Assembly (NCBI GenBank): GCA_902478725.1
Contig: CABSMD010000011.1
Location: forward strand, 1-28,693
Source of the DNA: an uncultured Clostridia bacterium
GTDB lineage: Bacteria > Bacillota > Clostridia > HGM11514
Reading direction: 5' to 3'
DNA: 28,693 bases
Positions 1 to 7,587 of this stretch are shown here, in pieces. Numbering within the stretch: position 1 is the stretch's first letter; every line of letters begins with the position of its first letter. The notes under the pieces are model-generated. The model was not told where the DNA came from. It saw only the letters and a program-made list of their open reading frames with translations, and made no database searches. Made by a program: the position numbers and the translations under genes.

Positions 1-48
1 TCTACACTATCCTCTTCGTCGGCAGCGTCAGATGTGTATAAGAGACAG
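1..48 (+). other. Illumina Nextera i5 adapter left in the assembly
   Basis: Bases 1-7 (TCTACAC) are the end of the P5 flow-cell sequence. Bases 8-15 (TATCCTCT) match the Nextera i5 index known as S503/N503. Bases 16-29 are TCGTCGGCAGCGTC and bases 30-48 are the 19-base Tn5 mosaic end AGATGTGTATAAGAGACAG. The match is continuous, so this is library adapter and genomic sequence starts at 49. Any reading frame through it is artificial; the reverse strand gives the SYTHLTLPT-type peptide often seen as a contaminant in protein databases. Confidence 0.98.
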
Positions 49-539
49 CGATAAGCGGAAGGCCGAACGTAAAAGGCGGACAATACAGGCTTGGTTTGTT
101 TTCCATCGACTGGCGGTGGGCATTTGGTAATAAAACCGCCGCGTCTGCCGACGGAAGGGTATCCGGTGAAACGCTTTCGCAAAATACGAGTGCGGTATTT
201 GGCGCGGATAAAGAGGGAGCAACCGCGCATCTCATTTCGGCAGCATCGATCGATGCTTCGAAAACACCAAACGGCGCCATTGTCGATATCGATGTCCATT
301 CGTCTGCCATTCGCGGCGAAAATGGACTAAAAGCACTGGTTTCCACGCTGAAAACATATTTTGATCTTGGGGGCTTTGCTGTGCATTACAATGTTCTTGA
401 TACAGAGGTATTACAAGACGCAAAGCGTAACCCCGGCAAATATCCAAATTTACAGGTCAGGCTGTGTGGATGGAATGTGCTGTTCTCAACACTCACGGAT
501 GAGGAAAAGGACGAGTTTATAGCGAGGTCAATGAAATGA
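49..539 (+). CDS. Glycyl radical enzyme (PFL-like), C-terminal fragment, 5' truncated
   Basis: The frame is open from the first genomic base, so only about the last 163 residues of what is normally a protein of roughly 750-850 residues are present. The fragment has the PFL-family C-terminal layout: GGQYR, then TAASADGR, then a long helical stretch, KYPNLQVR, and the glycyl radical loop RLCGWNV 22 residues before the stop. The radical-bearing glycine would be codon 468-470. Most relatives read RVxGY here, so Cys and Trp-Asn around the glycine are unusual. The catalytic-loop cysteine, which would help name the substrate, lies in the missing part. The stop overlaps the start of the activase gene by ATGA, showing a two-gene operon. 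Substrate is unknown; pyruvate formate-lyase itself is not demonstrated. Confidence 0.88.
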
Positions 540-1375
540 AGGGTTTGATTTCAGGTATAAAACGAATGGAAATACACGATGGCGACGGACTCCGGACCAC
601 TGTTTTCCTAAAGGGCTGTCCTCTGAAATGCTTGTGGTGCCATAATCCCGAAAGTATCTCATTTGAAAAGCAGATTGCTTTTTTTAAAGATACTTGTATA
701 AGCTGCGGTATCTGCGAAAATAAAAAAAACGAAAATACAGCGGAAAACTGTCCTACGGGCGCTCTTGTTTTATATGGCAAAGAGTATGAGACGGACGAGC
801 TTGCTGCTATTTTGCTGCAGGATAAAGCCTTTTTTGAAAACAGCGGCGGTGGTGTTACGTTATCCGGAGGGGAATGCCTTGCTCAGCCGGATTTTGCTGT
901 TGAGCTTGCGGAAAACCTTAACAAAAACGGAATAAGCATAGATATAGATACCTGCGGTTATGTAAAGTATGAAATATATGAAAAAATAATCCCTTTTACG
1001 GATACATTTTTATACGATATAAAGGCTATTGACGCCAGTGTGCACAAAAAACTCACAGGGAAGAACAATAAATTGATATTGGAAAATTTGAAGCGTCTTT
1101 CTGAAAATGGCTGTAAAATTGAAATCCGTTATCCTCTTGTCAAAGAATACAATGACGGAGAGTGTGATACAATCGGCGCGTTTTTGTGTGATTTAAAAGG
1201 CATAGAAAAAGTGAAGGTATTGCCCTATCATTCCTTTGCCGCATCGAGATATGAAGCACTTGAAATGACAAATACGCTTCCGGCTGTTACTACTACATAT
1301 CAACATGTTGAACGTGCCGTCAAAATGTTAAAGGGCTATGGATTACATGCCGTAAATGGATTCTCTAACTCTTAG
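536..1375 (+). CDS. Glycyl radical enzyme activating enzyme (radical SAM, PflA-like)
   Basis: The 279-residue product has the activase signature: a C28-x3-C32-x2-C35 motif for the SAM-binding 4Fe-4S cluster, with the aromatic residue W34 before C35. A cysteine-rich insert (C54, C57, C60, C72) resembles the ferredoxin-like insert of non-PFL activases but holds only enough cysteines for one auxiliary cluster. SGGGVTLSGGE further on fits the glycine-rich SAM-contacting strand. The family reductively cleaves S-adenosylmethionine to abstract hydrogen from the glycine of its partner. The ATGA overlap with the upstream fragment makes that protein the likely partner. By eye the gene is clearly richer in A/T and in AAA/GAA/ATA codons than the rest of the window. 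Its last residues (FSNS) are encoded by the arm of a palindrome. Confidence 0.93.
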   Translation: MKGLISGIKRMEIHDGDGLRTTVFLKGCPLKCLWCHNPESISFEKQIAFFKDTCISCGICENKKNENTAENCPTGALVLYGKEYETDELAAILLQDKAFFENSGGGVTLSGGECLAQPDFAVELAENLNKNGISIDIDTCGYVKYEIYEKIIPFTDTFLYDIKAIDASVHKKLTGKNNKLILENLKRLSENGCKIEIRYPLVKEYNDGECDTIGAFLCDLKGIEKVKVLPYHSFAASRYEALEMTNTLPAVTTTYQHVERAVKMLKGYGLHAVNGFSNS

Positions 1376-1396
1376 GATACCCTAAGAGTTAGAGAA
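1361..1396. repeat. Perfect 16-bp palindrome spanning two convergent stop codons
   Basis: The arm TTCTCTAACTCTTAGG (1361-1376) is repeated as its exact reverse complement (1381-1396) around the four bases ATAC. The stop of the activase gene (TAG, 1373-1375) lies in the left arm and the stop of the bofA gene (TAA on the minus strand, 1391-1389) in the right arm. It could be a bidirectional terminator, but neither side has a T-tract and the stem is not GC-rich. It could also mark a chimeric or inverted join, since base composition changes here. Confidence 0.9.
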
Positions 1397-1643
1397 CCAG
1401 TTGCAAAATCAGCATCAGAGCGATACCCGGCAGGCCGAGCAGGCCGCTTAACAGCACCGTAAAGAGGTTGATCCCGATGGCGATATTGAAAAAACCGCCG
1501 ATAAAATTGAGCAGGAGCAGTAAAACCAAACCGATGACGCTGTTGATGAGCAGCTTAAACAGCAGACGCAGCGGCCTGGCAAAGAGTTTATAGGTCAAAA
1601 GCAGCAAAAACAGTCCAAGTATGATGGCCAACGCAGTGTTCAT
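1389..1643 (-). CDS. bofA: Pro-sigma-K processing inhibitor BofA family protein
   Basis: This 84-residue, strongly hydrophobic protein matches the BofA family by PLR-x3-K-LL-NSVIGL, NFIGG, IGIN and GLLGLPGIAL in the expected order. Two or three membrane spans are likely. In Bacillus, BofA sits in the forespore outer membrane with SpoIVFA and holds the SpoIVFB protease inactive until pro-sigma-K should be processed. The start at 1643 is chosen because GGGAGGAA lies six bases upstream; the longer reading from 1697 adds residues with no ribosome site. In many relatives bofA follows recR, but here it stands alone between a terminator (1706-1739) and the palindrome. Its presence argues for a spore former. 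Confidence 0.85.
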   Translation of the reverse strand: MNTALAIILGLFLLLLTYKLFARPLRLLFKLLINSVIGLVLLLLLNFIGGFFNIAIGINLFTVLLSGLLGLPGIALMLILQLVL

Positions 1644-1674
1644 ACAAAATTCCTCCCGGCAGTTCATTACTATC

Positions 1675-1703
1675 ATTATATGGGCTTTGTCCGTCATTTA
1701 GAA
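1675..1703 (-). promoter_or_regulatory. Possible promoter of bofA
   Basis: The minus strand carries a perfect TATAAT (1680-1675) about 30 bases upstream of the ribosome site. The hexamer 17 bases further up (1703-1698, TTCTAA) is a poor -35, so this is a weak sigma-A call or depends on another factor. The upstream terminator means bofA must have its own promoter here. Confidence 0.35.
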
Positions 1704-1705
1704 TC

Positions 1706-1739
1706 AAAAAACAGGATGGGAAACACCATCCTGTTTTTT
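1706..1739. terminator. Bidirectional Rho-independent terminator after the fucosidase gene
   Basis: AAAAAACAGGATGG (1706-1719) pairs perfectly with CCATCCTGTTTTTT (1726-1739) around a six-base loop. Read on the minus strand it follows the stop of the fucosidase gene at 1743 and ends in six T. It separates the glycan locus from bofA. Confidence 0.93.
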
Positions 1740-1742
1740 GGA

Positions 1743-3446
1743 TTATAATCGAACCAATCGAATCCCGTAAAAGAAAAAGAATGTAATATCTTTGGGAAAC
1801 GGCTGCTGGTTACGCAAACGCATCCGGTAGCGCCCTGGAGCAGAAAGGGAAAAGGAACCGGATTTGGTGATGATTTTTGTGTTGCCATGTTCGGTTTTAC
1901 TGTCGGAATAGGAGCCATCCCTTTGCAAATTCGAGATCAGCGTCTGACCGCCGCATTCCAGAGCAATCCGGCAATCCCGGCGATACTCCTCCGGCATGTC
2001 GCTCAAAGCGCCGGTGACAAGCTCTACGCAATACTCACCCGCCTGTGTGGCGGCAAACTCCCACTCAAAATCATCCAGGGTCAGATAGGCCCCTCCCTCG
2101 TCAAAGCGAGCGCTGTCTGTGCGGTCTGCCGATTTGCCGTCTATTTTGGCATACACCGGCTCCAGCAAAATGGTACCACACTGCTGCACCGGACAATCCA
2201 CAAAGCTTACCGGGCGGTCCAGCTCCACAGCGTACACCTGCCCTCCTGTAACCGATACGCTGATGCGCTTTACGCCGCCCTCCTGCCACTGCCGAAACGG
2301 TATTTCAGCATGGCCCGCCAAAGAGGTAACACGTTTTACGATTCCGGTAAGGCCGTTGCACTCCGCCTGCTCCCACCCTTTTGAGACAAGCAGGTACAGC
2401 ATATTCTCCCGCATGGTCGCGTACCCCCAGGGAAATCCGGCCGGACAGCCCCGCGTGTTGTAAATCGCCGGCTGGAAGCACTCCATCCAATTACTCAGGC
2501 CGGACAAAATAGCACTGGTTTCAGGGCTTAAGCTCCCGTCACCCATCGGCCCGATGTTGAGCAAAAAGTTTACATTTTTAGAAGCCAGTTTTTTGAGCAG
2601 CTCCAAAATCTCCTTGCTGGTCTTCCAATTGTGGTCATAGGATTTATAGCCCCAGGTATCGTTCAGGGTCACCGGGCATTCAACAGGAAAGGAACAGACA
2701 GACAGTGGAATCTGATTGTCCCCGGTACTTGCATAATCGCCTTTGCCGTTGCCGATGCGGGAGTTTATGAGGCAGTCGGGCTGAAGGCCGGAAACCAGCT
2801 CATACAGCTCCTGCGACTGCGCCTCGCTGATGGTGCAGGGCGTGTCGAACCACATCAGAAACACCTCGCCATAATGGGTGAGCAGCTCGCACACCTGCGG
2901 TTTGACTTTCTTTTCAAAGTATACGCTAAAATCCTTGCTGGCGTTATCGGGAAAATCCCAGTCGTTCGCCCAGCTTGCCCGTGTCGGACTGGGGGGCTTT
3001 TCCCAACCTCCCGCGTGCCTTTCGTGCCAGTCCAGAGCTTGGGAATAGTAAAAGCCCAGCTTCATGTCGTGCTTTTTGCAGGCCTGGGCCAACTCCGCGA
3101 CCAGGTCGCGGCCAAATCCGCCCCAATCATAGATATTGTAGCGGTCCGCTTTGGAATGGAAGAGTGCAAACCCGTCGTGGTGCTTGGTAGTAATGACGAT
3201 GTAGCGCATCCCGGCACGCTTGGCAAGGAGCACGATCTCCTCAGCGTCAAATTGATCCGGACGGAATTGCGCCGCCGCCTTTTCATAGTCCGCCACCGGG
3301 ATTTGGAGTACATTCATGACCCATTCTCCCAGCTCATCCCCTACCGTTTTTCCGTTGTAGCATCCGCCCAGCATACTGTATACGCCAAAGTGGATGAACA
3401 TCCCAAACCGCCGGTCCAAAAATTCATTGATTTTCTGTTCTTTCAT
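1743..3446 (-). CDS. Alpha-L-fucosidase, glycoside hydrolase family 29
   Basis: The 567-residue protein begins with the GH29 (beta/alpha)8 barrel: FGMFIHFGVYS (residues 14-24), YIVITTKHHDGF (82-93), the DMKLGFYYS strand near 127-135 and VFLMWFD (195-201). D201 is the expected retaining nucleophile. After the barrel, from about residue 330, comes a beta-rich C-terminal region. No signal peptide is seen, so it probably acts in the cytoplasm on imported fucosylated oligosaccharides. The start at 3446 has GGGAGGA at good distance, inside the end of the upstream GH4 gene, whose stop is one base away; the two are translationally coupled. A terminator follows directly. The family call is firm; linkage preference (alpha-1,2/3/4/6) is not. 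Confidence 0.93.
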   Translation of the reverse strand: MKEQKINEFLDRRFGMFIHFGVYSMLGGCYNGKTVGDELGEWVMNVLQIPVADYEKAAAQFRPDQFDAEEIVLLAKRAGMRYIVITTKHHDGFALFHSKADRYNIYDWGGFGRDLVAELAQACKKHDMKLGFYYSQALDWHERHAGGWEKPPSPTRASWANDWDFPDNASKDFSVYFEKKVKPQVCELLTHYGEVFLMWFDTPCTISEAQSQELYELVSGLQPDCLINSRIGNGKGDYASTGDNQIPLSVCSFPVECPVTLNDTWGYKSYDHNWKTSKEILELLKKLASKNVNFLLNIGPMGDGSLSPETSAILSGLSNWMECFQPAIYNTRGCPAGFPWGYATMRENMLYLLVSKGWEQAECNGLTGIVKRVTSLAGHAEIPFRQWQEGGVKRISVSVTGGQVYAVELDRPVSFVDCPVQQCGTILLEPVYAKIDGKSADRTDSARFDEGGAYLTLDDFEWEFAATQAGEYCVELVTGALSDMPEEYRRDCRIALECGGQTLISNLQRDGSYSDSKTEHGNTKIITKSGSFSLSAPGRYRMRLRNQQPFPKDITFFFFYGIRLVRL

Positions 3447-3447
3447 G

Positions 3448-4818
3448 TTAATCCTCCCACAGGTACTTCTTCGTATTGTCAAACATTTCGTCAAACAGCC
3501 GCCGCGCGTCGCCCTGACTCAAATCGCTGATGGACGGCTCCTGTAAAAACACAAAAAATGCGAAATCTTTGTCCCGCCGTAGTCCCGCCTCGACCGTCTG
3601 CTCCTGCAAATAGCTGATTGGCGCAGTCAGGCGCGCCACCCCATCCGGCAAAGGCCCCGCCATCACAGGCCGCACCCCGCCGGCGGTAAAGGCCGCATTG
3701 GTTTCCACCACCGCGCCTAAGGGCAGATTGGGTATCTGCCCAACATTCGGCAGGTTCACATTCGTCATCAGATCCCCCAGGCCGAGCAGAGCTTTCATCT
3801 GCCGCACTCCTTCCTCGCCAGAAGGGTTTATGGTGAACTCCTGCTCGCCACACGCCATCTGTTCCGACTTTGCCAACAGCTCGGTAAGCTTGCCCTTGCG
3901 GTAGCTGACCGGCGTGAGAGCAAAGCCCCACTGCTCTACCATAGCAGGGTCTTTTAAGTACCATCCGCGCGGGCAGAATTCCGCCAGATGCCGGTCGCCC
4001 GCCGCCGCGATGCATCCAAACCGCCGGAACAGGTCGAATTTAACCTTATGATGGCAGATAAAGAACTGGTTCATCCAGCTTCTGTCCGTCGCCCCATAGC
4101 CGCTTTCCCCATAGTCCTCCACAAGGCTCCGGTAAAGCGGGAACAGGTCGGTGTCCTTGTAATAGGCAGAATCCAGCCAGGTAAAGTGGTTGATTCCCTT
4201 GACATTGACCTGAATCTCCTTATGGTTCTCCGGCGCGGCGCCGGTGTACTCCTTTAACATTTGCGCCAGTAGCTTTTGGGTTCCAAACACCTCATGGCAG
4301 CAGCCAAACGCCTTGATTTCGGGAAAAACAGAATAAAGCGTGCGCACACACACCGTCATCGGGTTTGTATAGTTGATCACCCAGGCCTCCGGCGCATACC
4401 GTTTGATCGCTTCGGCAATCTCGACGAACATCGGGATGGTGCGCAGCGCGCGGAAATACCCGCCGATCCCAACGGTATCCCCCACCGACTGGTAAATTCC
4501 ATACTTTTCGCCGCAGTGGACGTCCGACTCCATCTCGTCAAACGTACCCGGCAGGATCGAGATTACAATAAAATCAGCACCTCTTAACGCCTCGCCGATG
4601 GTATCTACCGCGCGATATGTAAATTTGCCCCCCGGGATCCGGTTGCCGATGACCTCGTTTTTTTGTGCCGCCTCGTGGTCAATATCATAAAGCGTGACCG
4701 TACCGGACAGCGTTTCCTCCACCGCGAGGTCACTCATCAGGTTCCAGGCCCACCCCCGCGAGCCGCCCCCAATGTAGGCGATCTTTACATCCTCCGCCCG
4801 CTGACCATTGTACTTCAT
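3448..4818 (-). CDS. NAD-dependent glycosidase, family GH4 (alpha-galacturonidase/LplD-like)
   Basis: The 456-residue protein has a Rossmann N-terminus (VKIAYIGGGSRGW, residues 11-23), YTNPMT (150-155), CHEVF (174-178) and GINHFTW (208-214). C174 and H211 correspond to the manganese ligands of GH4, which cleaves glycosides by NAD-dependent oxidation at C3 followed by elimination. The CHEV form of the cysteine motif resembles what I recall of LplD-type alpha-galacturonidases rather than phospho-glucosidases, so a uronic-acid or unphosphorylated substrate is likelier; this is inference. The start at 4818 follows AAGGGGAG at seven to eight bases. It is the first gene of a pair with the fucosidase and is divergent from the esterase. 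Confidence 0.88.
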   Translation of the reverse strand: MKYNGQRAEDVKIAYIGGGSRGWAWNLMSDLAVEETLSGTVTLYDIDHEAAQKNEVIGNRIPGGKFTYRAVDTIGEALRGADFIVISILPGTFDEMESDVHCGEKYGIYQSVGDTVGIGGYFRALRTIPMFVEIAEAIKRYAPEAWVINYTNPMTVCVRTLYSVFPEIKAFGCCHEVFGTQKLLAQMLKEYTGAAPENHKEIQVNVKGINHFTWLDSAYYKDTDLFPLYRSLVEDYGESGYGATDRSWMNQFFICHHKVKFDLFRRFGCIAAAGDRHLAEFCPRGWYLKDPAMVEQWGFALTPVSYRKGKLTELLAKSEQMACGEQEFTINPSGEEGVRQMKALLGLGDLMTNVNLPNVGQIPNLPLGAVVETNAAFTAGGVRPVMAGPLPDGVARLTAPISYLQEQTVEAGLRRDKDFAFFVFLQEPSISDLSQGDARRLFDEMFDNTKKYLWED

Positions 4819-4941
4819 AAAAACCACTCCCCTTATCAATGGAATGTATTATTTTTTATTATCTTACCACATAATAATGCAAAAAACATATAACATCTTG
4901 CCTGTTTTCTTAAAAGTTACAGAATATTGCCTTTTCTACAA

Positions 4942-4970
4942 TTGACACCCGGTGAGCCTGCCGGTATAAT
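4942..4970 (+). promoter_or_regulatory. Perfect-consensus sigma-A promoter of the esterase-AraC pair
   Basis: TTGACA (4942-4947), a 17-base spacer and TATAAT (4965-4970) match the housekeeping consensus at all twelve positions. Transcription would start near 4977, giving a short leader to the ATG at 5002. The spacer begins and ends in CCGG. A promoter this strong for a catabolic gene suggests it is normally held down by a repressor, though no operator is proven. Confidence 0.87.
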
Positions 4971-5001
4971 AAAAATAAGAAAACATTATGGAGGGGGCCC
5001 T

Positions 5002-6003
5002 ATGAACGAATACATGCCTGAGACCTGTCACGAGGTGATCCTGCGTGAAATGCGGCCCGCGCTTTCCTATTATCCCGGCCTGGAGTATGAAGCCTGGCGA
5101 AAAGAGGTCGGGGTAACACTGCGGCGGTTGTTGGGCGATATGCCGCAAAAATCGCCGCTCAATTTGGTTATTGAATGGGAGAGGGAACGGGAAACCTGCA
5201 CCGAAATCCGATTCTCCTTTGACGCGGAGCAAAATTGCCGGGTACCCTGTCATCTTCTGGTGCCGAGGCTCGGGAAAAAAAGGTATCCCGTGATAATCTG
5301 CCTGCAGGGACATTCGATGGGAATGCACGTCTCATTGGGGGTTGAAAAATATCCTGACGACAGCGTGGAATTGGAAACCGACTGCTTCGCCCCGCAGATC
5401 ATCGCGCAGGGGTATGCCGCATTGGTCATGGAGCAGCGCGGCTTTGGCGAGCGCGCGACCGACAAGACGCAGGAACGCAACCGCCGCTGCAACCATCCCG
5501 CTATGACCGCACTGTTGATCGGCCGGACCCTGCTTGGCGAACGGGTTTACGACGTGATGCGGGCCATCGACGCACTGGAGCAGTTTTCGCAGATAGATGG
5601 TGACAAAATCGGCTGCCTCGGCAATTCCGGCGGTGGCACGGTCACCTATTACGCGGCCTGTCTGGACGAGCGCATTAAAATCGCCATGCCGTCGTGCAGC
5701 GTATGCACCTTTTCAGACTCAATTGGGACGATACAGCACTGTGTATGCAATTATATCCCCGGCATCGCAAAGTATTTCGACATGGGCGACCTTGCCTGCT
5801 TAATCGCTCCACGCCCGCTTCTGGTCGCCGCCGGGGATAAGGATCACATCTTTCCGATAGACGGCGTTAAAAAAGCCTTTGCAGTCATTGAAAAAATCTA
5901 TGAGCAGGCAGGCTGTAAACAGAACTGTCGCTTGGTCATTGGAAACGGCGGTCACCGGTTTTATCCTGCGTGGGATGATTTCCGGGAACTGGCGGATTGG
6001 TAG
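5002..6003 (+). CDS. Alpha/beta-hydrolase esterase (acetyl esterase/dienelactone hydrolase type)
   Basis: The 333-residue protein has an alpha/beta-hydrolase core: LQGHS (101-105) for the oxyanion region, nucleophile elbow GNSGG with S209, D281 in GDKDHIFP, and H318 in GGHRF, giving a complete Ser-Asp-His triad. The long N-terminal extension and the EQRGFGE segment fit the carbohydrate esterase-like branch. There is no signal peptide, so it is probably cytoplasmic and may remove acetyl or other acyl groups from imported sugars. The ATG at 5002 has GGAGGGGG five bases upstream; the longer frame back to 4927 has no ribosome site and runs through the promoter. Substrate is inferred from neighbours only. 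Confidence 0.85.
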   Translation: MNEYMPETCHEVILREMRPALSYYPGLEYEAWRKEVGVTLRRLLGDMPQKSPLNLVIEWERERETCTEIRFSFDAEQNCRVPCHLLVPRLGKKRYPVIICLQGHSMGMHVSLGVEKYPDDSVELETDCFAPQIIAQGYAALVMEQRGFGERATDKTQERNRRCNHPAMTALLIGRTLLGERVYDVMRAIDALEQFSQIDGDKIGCLGNSGGGTVTYYAACLDERIKIAMPSCSVCTFSDSIGTIQHCVCNYIPGIAKYFDMGDLACLIAPRPLLVAAGDKDHIFPIDGVKKAFAVIEKIYEQAGCKQNCRLVIGNGGHRFYPAWDDFRELADW

Positions 6004-6014
6004 GAGGGATGGAT

Positions 6015-6803
6015 TTGGAGCACTTATATGTGCCCGTCAGCGGGTTTCAGATGGAGCGCAGCCGTGTTAATACCGCCGGAGAGATGGCGCATTTTCATTA
6101 TCACAACGCCTACGAAATCTACTTTTTAGTATCCGGCAGCCGGAATTATATCATCAATGACAAGCTGTTTCCCCTGCGGGAGGGGGACGTTGTGCTGGTA
6201 CCCCCGCAGGCCCTGCACAAAACCACCGGGGATGGGTATGAGCGCATTTTAATTAGCTTTGACCGATCCTATCTGGAGCAAAGCTTCACGCCGGAAAAGG
6301 CGGACATGCTGCTAAAAGGGTTCGACGCACAGATGGTACGGATTCCGGCAAACCGAATGGTGCAGATCAAGCTGCTGCTTGAAAAGCTTTGGAACGAACA
6401 AAAAATGCAGAATAACCGCTTTAGCTTCCTCTATTTGGGGGAGCTGCTGGCTATTCTGCAAACCTGCGCCGCCAATACAAAACCGTCCGGCAAGATATCC
6501 GATATCCTTGAATACATCAACCAGAACTACCGGACGATCGAAGGGATCGATCAGGTCGCACAGCAGTTTTTTCTGTCGCGGTACTACCTTTGCCGGTTTT
6601 TTAAGCAATACACCGGCCTGTCGGTTATGGAATATCTCAATCACATCAAGGTGAAAAATGCCTGTATGCAGATTACTGCAAACCAAGACAGTTTAACCCA
6701 TGTCTGTTTTGACTGCGGCTTCCATTCGTACTCCAACTTTTGCAATACCTTTAAAAAATTAACCGGTTATTCACCAATGCAGTTTAAAAAACGGAATCAA
6801 TAA
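6015..6803 (+). CDS. AraC-family transcriptional regulator with cupin-like sensor domain
   Basis: The N-terminal half carries a cupin-like ligand domain (HFHYHNAYEIYFLVSGS, then PLREGDVVLVPP). The C-terminal 100 residues carry two helix-turn-helix units typical of AraC: the first around VAQQFFLSRYYLCRFFKQYTG and the second around VCFDCGFHSYSNFCNTFKKLTG, ending SPMQFKK. The gene starts right after the esterase stop (6001-6003). AGGAGG at 6002-6007 is seven bases from the TTG at 6015 but only one base from the ATG at 6009, so TTG 6015 is preferred; ATG 6009 would add two residues. It probably controls the divergent glycosidase pair and its own operon in response to a sugar. Confidence 0.88.
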   Translation: MEHLYVPVSGFQMERSRVNTAGEMAHFHYHNAYEIYFLVSGSRNYIINDKLFPLREGDVVLVPPQALHKTTGDGYERILISFDRSYLEQSFTPEKADMLLKGFDAQMVRIPANRMVQIKLLLEKLWNEQKMQNNRFSFLYLGELLAILQTCAANTKPSGKISDILEYINQNYRTIEGIDQVAQQFFLSRYYLCRFFKQYTGLSVMEYLNHIKVKNACMQITANQDSLTHVCFDCGFHSYSNFCNTFKKLTGYSPMQFKKRNQ

Positions 6804-6814
6804 GGCTTAGAGCA

Positions 6815-7456
6815 CTAGACATATTTTTTGATCTCTGATTTGATTTCGCACAATTCCTGATCGATTGAGGCCATCTCGTCCGCCGCGTGTTTTAAGCGCG
6901 CCTTGAGTGACAGGGGGATCTGAAGATCGGATTTATAATAAATTTTATGTTCCAGACTCGCCCACAGATCCATCGCTATGGTGCGAATCTGCACCTCAAC
7001 CTTGACCGGAAGCACCTTGTCGGTCAAAAACACAGGCACCTCCAAAATCATGTGATAACTCCGGTAGCCGTTCGGCTTTGGATTTTTTACATAGTCCTTG
7101 CTCTTCAATACCTTTAAATCACTTTGGTTTTGCAGGAGCTTTGACAGGGTATAAATATCCTCAATCAGCGAGCAGGTCACACGCACGCCTCCAATATCGG
7201 AGAGATAACGGTGCGCATTCTCAGCCGTCGGCTCCACCCCCATACGGGTGAGTTTTTTGACGATATTTTCCGGCGTTTTGATACGGGTGCTGATATGCTC
7301 AATGGGGTTGTAGTCGTGCAGAAAAATATATTCGTCATTGATAATCTCCAGCTTGGTTTCTATCTCGTCGATCCCAAATTTGCTAATTAGCAGCAGGTAC
7401 TTCCAATCCTCCAGTGTCTGCAGGTTGACCTGTTCAAACAATTCCTCTGTTTCCAT
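6815..7456 (-). CDS. Small alarmone synthetase (GTP pyrophosphokinase, RelQ/YjbM-like)
   Basis: The 213-residue protein is a stand-alone RelA/SpoT synthetase domain with no hydrolase, TGS or ACT domain. Visible motifs are STRIKTPENIVKK (56-68), YLSDIGGVRV (84-93, D88 as likely metal ligand), KPNGYRSYH (127-135) and VEVQIRT (153-159, E154). The family transfers pyrophosphate from ATP to GDP/GTP to make (p)ppGpp and is usually controlled by transcription. The start at 7456 follows GGAAGGA at seven bases; the reading from 7492 is unsupported. It converges on the AraC gene with an 11-base gap and no recognisable terminator. RelQ and RelP types cannot be separated with certainty here. Confidence 0.9.
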   Translation of the reverse strand: METEELFEQVNLQTLEDWKYLLLISKFGIDEIETKLEIINDEYIFLHDYNPIEHISTRIKTPENIVKKLTRMGVEPTAENAHRYLSDIGGVRVTCSLIEDIYTLSKLLQNQSDLKVLKSKDYVKNPKPNGYRSYHMILEVPVFLTDKVLPVKVEVQIRTIAMDLWASLEHKIYYKSDLQIPLSLKARLKHAADEMASIDQELCEIKSEIKKYV

Positions 7457-7494
7457 GAAAAATTCCTTCCTTTCCGGATTCTGATCCAGCACCC

Positions 7495-7523
7495 ATTGTA
7501 CTATACTTTTCCCCGTCCGGCAA
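7495..7523 (-). promoter_or_regulatory. Probable sigma-A promoter of the alarmone synthetase gene
   Basis: On the minus strand TTGCCG (7523-7518) and TACAAT (7500-7495) are separated by 17 bases, matching four of six and five of six consensus positions. The start site would lie near 7488, about 30 bases upstream of the ATG at 7456. Confidence 0.6.
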
Positions 7524-7587
7524 TGGAATTCATAGAAAGTTAATAATATCTTAAGAAATCAGGCAGCTGGTAAAAACGGAATACAAT

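Noticed and set aside
2631..3530. Long open frame (299 codons) on the + strand opposite the fucosidase gene
   Set aside because: It is antisense to a clear GH29 gene, has no ribosome site and no recognisable protein features; it follows from codon bias of the real gene.
4819..4941. Promoter for the GH4-fucosidase pair on the minus strand
   Set aside because: The stretch is rich in A/T and offers several -10-like hexamers, but none has a -35 at proper spacing, so no site is assigned.
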